The notes under the pieces: model-generated
The model's database searches: none
Told to the model about the DNA's origin: nothing
What the model saw: the letters and a program-made list of their open reading frames with translations, nothing else
In this document: piece by piece, positions 17,581 through 27,810 of the stretch
Layout: every line of letters begins with the position of its first letter
How positions within the stretch are numbered: the first letter of the stretch is position 1
Program-made: the position numbers and the translations under genes
Origin: Streptomyces sp. HNM0575
GTDB taxonomy: Bacteria > Actinomycetota > Actinomycetes > Streptomycetales > Streptomycetaceae
Assembly: GCF_012726265.1 (NCBI RefSeq)
Contig: NZ_JAASAG010000005.1
Location: forward strand, 402,610-466,609
Reading direction: 5' to 3'
Length of the DNA stretch: 64,000 nt

Positions 17581-18135
17581 ATGGAGTGGGTGTTCGACGG
17601 CGGGCGGCCGTGTCTCGATCTCGTCAACACATTGCGCGATCGCGTCCGCGGCGGACGTGAACTGCTCGTCGGCACGGCGGCGTTGAAGGAGTGGCTGCGA
17701 CTGGCGGGATTCGGCAGGATCGCGGTGCGCGCCGAACACGTAACGGCTGCGCGTGAGCTGCGGGAGAGCATCGATCGCGTACTGGAGGCGGTCGCATCGG
17801 GCCACAGGCCGCGCGCCGCCGACGTACGGCTGCTCAACGAGACGGCTGCCGCGTCACCGCCGCCCGTCGCGCGGCTGAGCGTCGCCGCGGACGGCTCGGT
17901 GTCCCGCCGTGTGCCCCGCCCGGCCGACCCCGCAGGCGCAGCGTTCGCCGTACTCGCCACGGACGCCGTCCACTTGGCCACGGACCCGCAGACCGTCCGC
18001 GTCTGCAAGGCGGACGACTGCGGCTTGCGCTTCGCGGACGCGTCGCCCCAGCGCAACCGCCAATGGTGCTCGATGAGCCGCTGCGGGAACCGCGCGAAGG
18101 CGCGGTCGCACTACTCCCGTACGAGGCATCGATAG
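17581..18135 (+). CDS. CGNR zinc-finger (ABATE domain) putative regulator
   Basis: 184 residues. The N-terminal ABATE-type domain begins FDGGRPCLDLVNTLRDR, and the C-terminal CGNR zinc finger has CKADDCGLRFADASPQRNRQWCSMSRCGNRAKARSHYSR split here as CKADDC near residue 141 and CSMSRCGNR near 161, giving four cysteines. The family is predicted to be DNA-binding and is commonly next to enzymes it regulates. It is divergent from the dehalogenase-like hydrolase across a palindrome. The stop codon TAG is in a tandem repeat: TAGAGC recurs at 18133, 18151 and 18168. Confidence 0.88.
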   Translation: MEWVFDGGRPCLDLVNTLRDRVRGGRELLVGTAALKEWLRLAGFGRIAVRAEHVTAARELRESIDRVLEAVASGHRPRAADVRLLNETAAASPPPVARLSVAADGSVSRRVPRPADPAGAAFAVLATDAVHLATDPQTVRVCKADDCGLRFADASPQRNRQWCSMSRCGNRAKARSHYSRTRHR

Positions 18136-18180
18136 AGCTTGGCGGGGAGATAGAGCTCGGCTGGGGATAGAGCGCGGCGG
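18131..18180. repeat. three imperfect 17-18-bp repeats starting at the stop codon
   Basis: TAGAGC followed by a G-rich segment occurs at 18133, 18151 and 18168. The first TAG is the stop codon of the CGNR gene; the second is in frame, the third is not. Confidence 0.8.
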
Positions 18181-18192
18181 GGCCGGTCACCC

Positions 18193-18219
18193 GCCTGACC
18201 CGTCTTCCACCGGTCAGGC
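18193..18219. terminator. hairpin between convergent CGNR and HTH-MurA genes
   Basis: GCCTGACC (18193-18200) and GGTCAGGC (18212-18219) are perfect 8-bp arms with an 11-base loop. It sits between convergent genes and duplicates, with one mismatch in 21, the ATPase 3' end at 16502-16522. Confidence 0.6.
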
Positions 18220-18240
18220 AGGCCCGACGGCATCGGCGGA

Positions 18241-19770
18241 TCAGATATCGCGGAACGTCTCGATCTGCGCGCCGACTTCGTTGAGCCGTTCCGCCAGGTC
18301 CTCGTAACCGCGGTTGATCACATAGACGTTGCGCAGCACGGAGGTGCCCTCCGCCGCCAGCATTCCCAGCAGCACCACCACGGCGGGTCGCAGCGCGGGC
18401 GGGCACATCATCTCCGCGGCGCGCCAGCGCGTCGGGCCCTCCACCAACACGCGGTGCGGGTCGAGGAGTTGGAGGCGTCCGCCCAGCCGGTTGAGGTCGG
18501 TGAGGTAGATGGCGCGGTTGTCGTAGACCCAGTCGTGGATGAGCGTCTGGCCCTCGGCGACGGCGGCGATGGCCGCGAAGAAGGGCACGTTGTCGATGTT
18601 GATGCCGGGGAAGGGCATCGGGTGGATCTTGTCCGCGGGCGCCTCCAGCTTCGAGGGGCGCACCGTCAGATCGACGAGCCGCGTACGGCCGTTGTCCGCC
18701 GCGTACTCGGGGCTGCGGTCGGTGTCGAGGCCCATCTCCTCCAGCACCGCGAGCTCGATCTCCAGGAACTCCACCGGCACGCGGCAGACGGTCAGTTCGG
18801 AACCGGTGACGACCGCCGCCGCCAGCAGGCTCATCGCCTCGACCGGGTCCTCGGACGGCGAGTAGTCCACGTCGACGTCGATCACCGGTACGCCGTGCAC
18901 GGTCAGCGTCGTCGTGCCGATGCCGTCGACCTTCACGCCCAACTGCTCCAGGAAGAAGCACAGGTCCTGGACCATGTAGTTGGACGAGGCGTTGCGGATG
19001 ACCGTCACGCCGTCGTGCCGCGCGGCGGCCAGCAGGGCGTTCTCGGTGACGGTGTCCCCGCGCTCGGTCAGCACGATCGGCCCGCCGGGCGTGACGGAGC
19101 GCTCCACCACGGCGTGGTAGAGCCCCTCGGTCGCCGTGATCTCAAGTCCGAAGCGGCGCAGGGCGATCATGTGGGGCTGCACGGTGCGCGTGCCGAGGTC
19201 GCAGCCGCCCGCGTAGGGAATCCTGAACTGCTCCATCCTGTGCAGCAGCGGCCCGAGGAACATGATGATGCTGCGGGTGCGCCGCGCCGCGTCGGCGTCG
19301 ATGGCCTCCAGGTCCAGCTCCGCCGGGGGCACGATCTCCAGATCCGCACCGTCGTTGATCCAGCGGGCGCGGACGCCGATGGAGGAGAGCACCTCCAGGA
19401 TGCGGAAGACCTCTTCGATCCGGGCGACCCGACGCAGCACCGTGCGCCCGGAGTTGAGGAGCGAGGCGCAGAGCAGCGCGACGCAGGCGTTCTTGCTCGT
19501 CTTGACGTCGATGCTGCCGGACAGCCGCCGGCCGCCCACGACCCGCAGATGCATCGGGCCCGAGTAGCCGAGCGAGACGATCTCGCTGTCGAGTGCCTCG
19601 GAGATGCGCGCGATCATCTCAAGACTGATGTTCTGGTTGCCCCGCTCGATGCGGTTCACTGCGCTCTGGCTCGTGCCCAGGGCCTCCGCCAGTTTCACTT
19701 GTGTCCAGCCCCGGTGCTGACGGGCGTCGCGGATGAGTTGCCCGATGCGGGCCAGGTAGTCATCAGTCAT
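18241..19770 (-). CDS. MurA-like enolpyruvyl transferase with N-terminal XRE-type HTH domain
   Basis: 509 residues in two parts. Residues 1-68 are a Cro/C1-type HTH (RDARQHRGWTQVKLAEALGT, then SQSAVNRIERGNQN). Residues 72-509 are a UDP-GlcNAc 1-carboxyvinyltransferase-like EPT domain, including SKNACVALL (Lys93-Asn94), the Cys loop AGGCDLGTRTV with Cys190 at the fosfomycin-target position, and INIDNVPF in place of the usual PTDXQ segment. A housekeeping MurA has no HTH, so this is probably a second, regulated paralogue acting on UDP-GlcNAc or a related substrate. S. coelicolor has, from memory, a similar protein beside aconitase. A perfect 16-bp palindrome lies 12 bp before the ATG, suggesting autoregulation. 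Confidence 0.88.
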   Translation of the reverse strand: MTDDYLARIGQLIRDARQHRGWTQVKLAEALGTSQSAVNRIERGNQNISLEMIARISEALDSEIVSLGYSGPMHLRVVGGRRLSGSIDVKTSKNACVALLCASLLNSGRTVLRRVARIEEVFRILEVLSSIGVRARWINDGADLEIVPPAELDLEAIDADAARRTRSIIMFLGPLLHRMEQFRIPYAGGCDLGTRTVQPHMIALRRFGLEITATEGLYHAVVERSVTPGGPIVLTERGDTVTENALLAAARHDGVTVIRNASSNYMVQDLCFFLEQLGVKVDGIGTTTLTVHGVPVIDVDVDYSPSEDPVEAMSLLAAAVVTGSELTVCRVPVEFLEIELAVLEEMGLDTDRSPEYAADNGRTRLVDLTVRPSKLEAPADKIHPMPFPGINIDNVPFFAAIAAVAEGQTLIHDWVYDNRAIYLTDLNRLGGRLQLLDPHRVLVEGPTRWRAAEMMCPPALRPAVVVLLGMLAAEGTSVLRNVYVINRGYEDLAERLNEVGAQIETFRDI

Positions 19771-19781
19771 GCGATGAGAAT

Positions 19782-19797
19782 ATCTCACATGTGAGAT
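19782..19797. promoter_or_regulatory. perfect 16-bp palindrome before the HTH-MurA gene
   Basis: ATCTCACATGTGAGAT equals its own reverse complement and sits 12 bp upstream of the ATG at 19770. Its position over the probable promoter or leader fits a repressor site, most simply for the HTH domain of the gene itself. The 19771-20045 region otherwise holds only the MarR-GNAT promoter. Confidence 0.65.
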
Positions 19798-20025
19798 GAC
19801 TTCGCACCGAGCCTGTGTCCGTGTGGTGTACGGCCTGTTCAGGCCCGGTTCCGGCCCCCGGTGGACCGCTCGCGCTCCGGGCGTGGCGGGCGCGGACGGT
19901 GCGGTGTCGAGCGCTCCGCGAGGCCGGGGCTCATTCCGGATCCGCGGGCGAAGCCCCGGGTTGCGTCCGCACTGCAAGGCCTGGTCCGAGGCCCGCACCC
20001 CGGCAGCCCTGGCCGCGCCGCGGTT

Positions 20026-20045
20026 TCTCTGACTAGAGTCAGAGA
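20026..20045. promoter_or_regulatory. palindrome abutting the start of the MarR-GNAT gene
   Basis: TCTCTGACTAGAGTCAGAGA has 9-bp perfect inverted arms around a 2-base centre and ends one base before the ATG at 20046. No Shine-Dalgarno sequence fits between, so the mRNA is probably leaderless or very short-leadered. The dyad is a plausible autoregulatory MarR operator. Confidence 0.6.
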
Positions 20046-20945
20046 ATGGACTCAGCTCAGATCGACCAGGTACGCCGCTTCAACCGCACCGTCACCGAGC
20101 GCGTGGGCGTGCTCCACGACCGCTACCTGGGACGGGCCCGCCCCATCGGGGAGGCCCGGCTGCTGTGGGAGATCGGCGAGGAGGAGCGGGACGTACGGCG
20201 CCTGCGCGAGCGGCTCGGGCTCGATTCCGGTTACATCAGCAGGCTGCTGCGCTCGCTGGAGGCCGCCGGGCTGGTGACCGTGGAGCCGCTGGCGAGCGAC
20301 CGGCGGGTGCGCACCGTACGGCTCACGGAGACGGGCCGTGAGGAGCACGCCATGCTCGACGACCGCAGCGACGGGCTGGCCCGGTCCCTGCTCGGGCCGC
20401 TCAACGACTCTCAGCGCGCCCGGCTGGTCGCCGCCATGGCCGAGGTCGACCGGCTGCTGACCGCCGCGACGGTCACGCTCGACGACGTCGACCCGGAGCA
20501 TCCCGACGCCCGGCACTGTCTGCTGTCCTACTTCACGGAGTTGCAGCAGCGCTTCGAGACGGGCTTCGACCCCGCGCTGAGCCTGCTGCCCGACGCGGGC
20601 GAACTCCGGCCTCCGCACGGCCTGTTCCTCGTCGCCCGGCTACAGGGCGAGCCCGTCGGCTGCGCCGGTCTGAAGCTGCCGGCCGGCGCGCCGGCCGAGA
20701 TCAAGCGCATGTGGGTCGCGCCGCGCGCCCGCCGCCTCGGTCTGGGCCGCCGGTTCCTGGCCGAGCTGGAGGCGCGGGCCGCCGGGCACGGACGCGACGT
20801 GCTGCGCCTGGACACCAACAAGACCCTGGAATCCGCGATCGGCCTGTACCGGACGTACGGCTTCGAGGAGGTCGCCGCCTTCAACGACGAGCCGTACGCG
20901 CACCACTGGTTCGAGAAGCGGATCTCCGCGCCGGAGCCGGACTGA
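20046..20945 (+). CDS. MarR-family regulator fused to GNAT acetyltransferase
   Basis: 299 residues. Residues 1-145 form a MarR winged-helix domain with RLGLDSGYISRLLRSLEAAGLV and the wing SDRRVRTVRLTETG. Residues 150-299 are a GNAT domain with acetyl-CoA-binding RRLGLGRRFLAELEARA and the C-terminal motif LYRTYGFEEVAAF. Such fusions are widespread in actinobacteria; the acetyl acceptor is unknown. No SD is present and a palindrome directly abuts the ATG, so short-leader expression and autorepression are likely. It is convergent with the methyltransferase at 21000-21728. Confidence 0.9.
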   Translation: MDSAQIDQVRRFNRTVTERVGVLHDRYLGRARPIGEARLLWEIGEEERDVRRLRERLGLDSGYISRLLRSLEAAGLVTVEPLASDRRVRTVRLTETGREEHAMLDDRSDGLARSLLGPLNDSQRARLVAAMAEVDRLLTAATVTLDDVDPEHPDARHCLLSYFTELQQRFETGFDPALSLLPDAGELRPPHGLFLVARLQGEPVGCAGLKLPAGAPAEIKRMWVAPRARRLGLGRRFLAELEARAAGHGRDVLRLDTNKTLESAIGLYRTYGFEEVAAFNDEPYAHHWFEKRISAPEPD

Positions 20946-20999
20946 AGCGTCCGTCTTCGGGGAGTGGCAGCATCACCGGCCGCCGCTCCCCGGGGCCGG

Positions 21000-21728
21000 T
21001 CACGGCTTCTCGTAGACCGATACGTGCTTGCGGCTGGACGCGTCGAACGTGCTGCGGTCCCAGTCGGTCCAGCGCTCGCTCAGTCGCATGCCGGCGAGCC
21101 GGGCCATCAGGTCCAGCTCGCTCGGCCAGCAGTAGCGCAGCCGCAGCGGACGCAGCGTGGTGCCCTGCTCGTCGAACGTGACGCGCTGATAGGTGACCGC
21201 CTGCTCGACGGGATCGTGGCGCAGGAACTCCATGTTCACCGCGTCCTCGGACAGGGCCCGGGTGGCGACCCGCTGATGGCGGTCGAACTCGGTGAGGTCC
21301 TGGATGAAGCACTCGATCACGAACCGCCCGCCCGGTTCGAGGACTTGGGCGACGTTGCGGAAGCAGTCGACCTGACGCGCCTGGTCGGGCAGGTTGAACA
21401 GGGTGTTGAAGACCAGGTAGGCGAGGCGGAACGGCCCGTCGACCGACACGTCGGCCATGTCGCCGATCGTCACGGGGATGTCCCGGCCGCCCGGCTTCGC
21501 GCGCAGCTGCTCGACCATGGCGGGCGAGCCGTCGATGCCTTCGACGGAGACGCCGCGCGCGGCCAGGGGGAGTGCCACCCGTCCCGTGCCGATCGCGAGC
21601 TCCAGCACGCGGCCGCCTTCCGGGACCAGTCCGGCCAGGAAGTCGACGGTCGGCGTCGGCTCGTAATCGTTCTCGTCGTACTCGTTGGCGTAGCGGTCGA
21701 AGAACGCGGGATCGTTGAGTCCGGTCAC
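21000..21728 (-). CDS. class I SAM-dependent methyltransferase
   Basis: 242 residues. Motif I is VLELAIGTGRVALPLA (residues about 41-56), motif II acidic residue in VEGIDGSPAMVEQL, and a post-core VLEPGGRFVIE strand. The fold is the standard seven-stranded Rossmann methyltransferase of the Methyltransf_25 type. The substrate is not predictable. GTG 21728 is chosen because homologous proteins usually begin shortly before the YANEYDE segment; another in-frame GTG lies slightly upstream and no strong SD decides between them. It is divergent from aconitase across a 381-bp gap. Confidence 0.85.
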   Translation of the reverse strand: MTGLNDPAFFDRYANEYDENDYEPTPTVDFLAGLVPEGGRVLELAIGTGRVALPLAARGVSVEGIDGSPAMVEQLRAKPGGRDIPVTIGDMADVSVDGPFRLAYLVFNTLFNLPDQARQVDCFRNVAQVLEPGGRFVIECFIQDLTEFDRHQRVATRALSEDAVNMEFLRHDPVEQAVTYQRVTFDEQGTTLRPLRLRYCWPSELDLMARLAGMRLSERWTDWDRSTFDASSRKHVSVYEKP

Positions 21729-21933
21729 GGCGGTGGAGTCAACCAGCACGCGGCCGGCCGCGCCATCGAATAACGGCGGGCCCGTGCCGCCTCCCCGCGC
21801 AGATCCCGGACCCCCTCCCCGACTCCCCTCCGCGGGGCCTCCGTTACGGGAGGTGAACGTCCTGTTCGCCGTGCGTCCTCCTCGGCAGAACGGTGCGCAC
21901 CGCGCATGACCGGGCGGCGGACGTGTATTAGGG

Positions 21934-21953
21934 TTATCTCGACATCGAGATAA
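21934..21953. promoter_or_regulatory. palindromic operator-like site upstream of aconitase
   Basis: TTATCTCGACATCGAGATAA has 9-bp perfect inverted arms around CA. It is in the 381-bp gap (21729-22109), about 160 bp upstream of the aconitase start, in a locally AT-rich patch that probably also holds the promoter. I see no other feature in the gap. The regulator is not identified. Confidence 0.6.
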
Positions 21954-22109
21954 CTTGCAGGCGCGCGCACACCAGGGCGTGCCCACCCATACGACCGCAG
22001 CTGAGCAGAGCTCGCAGGCTTGCCGCCGCTTGCCGTCGAGCCCGGCCCACTGGGGGTCTCCGGCCGCAGGGCCAGGGGACGGATGCCAAGACGCACTAAG
22101 GAGACTGTC

Positions 22110-24920
<2,811 letters not shown>

Positions 24921-24938
24921 GCGCAGCCGATCCTTCGC

Positions 24939-24978
24939 GCGGCGGGGAGCCCGGGCCGGTGCCCGGGCTCCCCGCCGC
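24939..24978 (+). terminator. 18-bp perfect hairpin after aconitase
   Basis: Arms at 24939-24956 and 24961-24978 are perfectly complementary, GC-rich, with a four-base loop CGGT, starting 18 bp after the aconitase stop. There is no T-run, as usual for this GC range. Confidence 0.85.
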
Positions 24979-25085
24979 GTCGCGCCCGGCGCTTGCGCGC
25001 GCCTACGGGCGTGCCGTGCTTCCGCCGACGGGCCCGCCCACGGCCCGTGGGCCCTGCGCGGCGAGGTGCCGGCGAAGCCGGCGAA

Positions 25086-25124
25086 CGCGGCGGGTGCCGG
25101 GAAACGCTCCCGGCACCCGCCGCG
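25086..25124. terminator. second strong hairpin in the acnA-ngcE gap
   Basis: Arms 25086-25102 and 25108-25124 pair perfectly over 17 bp with a 5-base loop. It is 108 bp beyond the first hairpin. Between them GCCCACGG/CCGTGGGC forms a smaller dyad. The 24921-25411 gap (491 bp) holds these hairpins, the DasR-like site and the ngcE promoter. Confidence 0.7.
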
Positions 25125-25234
25125 TCGTGTTCCCATGGCCACCGGGTCTTCGCCCCACGGGCGCAAGTCCTCCAGGTCTCAACTCGGGAAAGACTGCCCG
25201 AAAGGGTTGCTTCGATCTTGCCCTGTTGACGCCA

Positions 25235-25250
25235 AGTGGACTATACCTGT
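25235..25250. promoter_or_regulatory. DasR-responsive element (dre)-like site upstream of ngcE
   Basis: AGTGGACTATACCTGT differs from the DasR consensus form AGTGGTCTAGACCTGT at two positions. DasR is the GntR repressor of chitin and GlcNAc uptake genes, which matches the downstream ngcEFG operon. TATACC inside the site could serve as a -10 element, so bound DasR would block the promoter. The site is 162 bp upstream of the ngcE start. Confidence 0.65.
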
Positions 25251-25411
25251 CGGCACCTCACGAGGGCCCGTGCGCGCGGCGCTCCTGGCGGTAGCGAGAA
25301 ACGTACAACTCTGCGTCAACTGACCCGCGGTGTCGGGCCCTTCGCCGGTGGGCGAATCGTCGGGAGACCCCGGAACACCGCCTGAGTCCTGGAGAAGGCG
25401 AGGACTTGAGC

Positions 25412-26836
25412 ATGGGACCCAACCACGTCAACCGCCGTAATCTGATCAAGCAGGCAGCCGCAGCCGGTCTGATAGCCGTCCCCGCCGTCGGAGCGCTCAC
25501 CTCCTGTGCCAGCGGCAGCGGTGAGGACAACAAGGTCGAGAAGGGCAAGAAGACCAAGGACAACCCGCTCGGGGTGAACAAGTCCGCGGCCCTGGAGGTC
25601 TACATCTTCGACGGCGGCTTCGGCACCAAGTACGCCAAGGACGCCCAGGCCGTCTACGAGAAGAACTTCCCCAAGGCGAAGACCAAGCTGAAGTCGACGC
25701 AGAAGATCCAGTCCGTCCTTCAGCCCCGCTTCAACGGCGGCACCCCGCCGGACCTGATCGACAACTCGGGCGCCGAGCAGATGGACATGGGCGTGCTGGT
25801 GGGCAAGAAGCAGCTCACCGACCTCACGGAGCTGCTGGACGCGCCCTCCATCGACGACCCGGGCAAGAAGGTGCGCGACACCCTGCGCCCCGGCGTCGTG
25901 GAGATGGGCCAGTTCGACGGCAGCCCGGTGTGGATCCTGTACTACGCCTACACCGTCTACGGCGTCTGGTACTCGCAGAAGGCCCTCGACAAGCTCGACG
26001 TGGAGTACCCGGAGACCTGGGACGACATGCTCTCCGTCTGTGCCAAGGCGAAGAAGAAGGGCATGGCGGGCTGGACGTACGCGGGCAAGTTCCCGTACTA
26101 CCTGCCCTTCAGCCTCTACCCCTTCATGGCCAAGATCGGCGGCCCCGAGGTACTGGACAAGATCGACAACCTGGAGCCCGGCGCCTGGAAGCAGCCCGCG
26201 GTCAAGGCGGCCCTCGAGGCGTACTACGAGCTGTACAAGAAGGGCTACATCCTCGACGGCACCCCGGGCCTGGACCACATCGAGTCGCAGACCGCATGGA
26301 ACGAGGGCAAGGCGCTGTTCATCCCGAACGGCTCCTGGGTGGAGAACGAGGCGAAGAAGACCACCCCGAAGGACTTCGAGATGCGGGTCTCGGCGCCGTC
26401 CAGCCTGGACAGCGGCGACAAGCTGCCCTTCGGCACGCTGTGGGCCTCCGGCGGCGAGCCGTTCATCGTGCCCGCCAAGGCCAAGAACCCCACCGGGGGC
26501 ATGGAGCAGCTGCGGATCATGCTCGGTGAGGAGTCCTCGAAGAACTTCACCAAGCAGGTGTCCTCGCTGACGTCGTTCGACGGCGGCACCGACGGCCTCT
26601 CGCTGCCCCCGGGTCTCAACTCGGCCGTGGGCGCCATCGAGAAGGCGGGCAAGAACATCGTCAACCCCCGCATCCAGGACTGGTACGTGGCCCTCCAGAA
26701 GGAGAAGATCGGCGTCGCCTGCCTGGGCGAGATGATGGCCGGCCGCATGACCCCGGCCGAGGCGATGAAGAAGGCCCAGAAGTACACCGACGAAGCGCGC
26801 GAGGACGACTCCATCACGCACTACAAGCACAACTGA
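25412..26836 (+). CDS. ngcE: GlcNAc/chitobiose ABC transporter substrate-binding lipoprotein NgcE
   Basis: 474 residues. The N-terminus has a twin-arginine signal (NRRNLIKQAAAAGLIAV) ending in a lipobox with Cys32 (ALTSC), so it is exported by Tat, lipidated and anchored outside the membrane. The mature part is a family-1 solute-binding protein. By similarity to NgcE it captures N-acetylglucosamine and N,N'-diacetylchitobiose. Two permease genes follow with no ATPase gene, as expected for systems that share the MsiK ATPase. ATG 25412 is chosen with AGGA seven bases upstream; TTG 25406 is an alternative. A DasR-like site lies upstream. Confidence 0.9.
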   Translation: MGPNHVNRRNLIKQAAAAGLIAVPAVGALTSCASGSGEDNKVEKGKKTKDNPLGVNKSAALEVYIFDGGFGTKYAKDAQAVYEKNFPKAKTKLKSTQKIQSVLQPRFNGGTPPDLIDNSGAEQMDMGVLVGKKQLTDLTELLDAPSIDDPGKKVRDTLRPGVVEMGQFDGSPVWILYYAYTVYGVWYSQKALDKLDVEYPETWDDMLSVCAKAKKKGMAGWTYAGKFPYYLPFSLYPFMAKIGGPEVLDKIDNLEPGAWKQPAVKAALEAYYELYKKGYILDGTPGLDHIESQTAWNEGKALFIPNGSWVENEAKKTTPKDFEMRVSAPSSLDSGDKLPFGTLWASGGEPFIVPAKAKNPTGGMEQLRIMLGEESSKNFTKQVSSLTSFDGGTDGLSLPPGLNSAVGAIEKAGKNIVNPRIQDWYVALQKEKIGVACLGEMMAGRMTPAEAMKKAQKYTDEAREDDSITHYKHN

Positions 26837-26886
26837 ACATTCGTCACCAGCGGCGGCAAGCCACAGCGGATCGGAGTCGGTGAGTA

Positions 26887-27810
26887 ATGGAGCACGGCAA
26901 GTACCGGTTCATCGTGGGGTTCTTGATCGTTCCCCTCACGATCTACACGGTCTTTGTCATCTGGCCTTTCGTCCAGTCGATCTACTATTCGTTCACCGAC
27001 TGGACCGGACTGAGTCCGGACTTCAAGATGGTCGGCTTCGACAATTACGCCAAGCTGTTCGGCGACGACGTCTTCTGGAAGTCGCTGGAGCACAGCCTGC
27101 TGTTCCTTCTGCTGCTGCCGCTGGTGACGATCAGCCTCGCGCTGTTCTTCGCATTCATGATCAACGTCGGTGGGCGGCGGCGGAAGAACTCCGCCGTCTC
27201 CGGCGTGCGCGGGTCGAGCTTCTACAAGATCGTCTATTTCTTCCCGCAGGTGCTGTCGATCGCCATCGTCGCCCTGCTCTTCCGCTTCGCCTACAACCCG
27301 CGAAGCGGCTCGCTCAACGCGGCGCTGGAGGCGGTGGGCCTCTCCTCGCTGAGGACGGCGTGGCTCGGGAACCCGGAGACCGCGCTGTGGGCCGTGATGG
27401 CCGTGATGGTCTGGTGCACCGTGGGCTTCTTCGTCGTGCTCTTCTCGGCCGCGATGACGTCGATCCCGCGTTACTACTACGAGGCCGCGCTGCTGGACGG
27501 TGCCGACCGGATCACCACGTTCTTCCGGATCACTCTGCCCCTGCTGTGGGACACCGTGCAGTCCGGCTGGATCTACATGGGCATCCTGGCGCTGGGCGCC
27601 GAGGCGTTCGCCGTGGTGCAGATCATGACCACCGGTCCGGGCGGCCCCGCCTACTCCACGACCGTGCTGCCGCTGTACGTGTACCTGAAGGCGTTCCGTG
27701 ACGGGCAGGCCGCCTACGCCACCACGATCGGCGTGGCCCTGCTCGTGGTCACCCTGGCCTTCGCGGCCGTCGTACTGAAACTCGGACGCCGCGAGAGGCT
27801 GGAGTACTGA
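26887..27810 (+). CDS. ngcF: sugar ABC transporter permease NgcF
   Basis: 307 residues with about six membrane segments and the binding-protein-dependent permease signature EAALLDGADRITTFFRITLPLLWDT (EAA loop) that docks with the ATPase. The first helix starts at residue 7 (FIVGFLIVPLTIYTVFVIWPF). It starts 50 bp after ngcE and its TGA shares one base with the ATG of ngcG, so the two permeases are translationally coupled. It forms the membrane channel for GlcNAc/chitobiose with NgcG. Confidence 0.9.
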   Translation: MEHGKYRFIVGFLIVPLTIYTVFVIWPFVQSIYYSFTDWTGLSPDFKMVGFDNYAKLFGDDVFWKSLEHSLLFLLLLPLVTISLALFFAFMINVGGRRRKNSAVSGVRGSSFYKIVYFFPQVLSIAIVALLFRFAYNPRSGSLNAALEAVGLSSLRTAWLGNPETALWAVMAVMVWCTVGFFVVLFSAAMTSIPRYYYEAALLDGADRITTFFRITLPLLWDTVQSGWIYMGILALGAEAFAVVQIMTTGPGGPAYSTTVLPLYVYLKAFRDGQAAYATTIGVALLVVTLAFAAVVLKLGRRERLEY

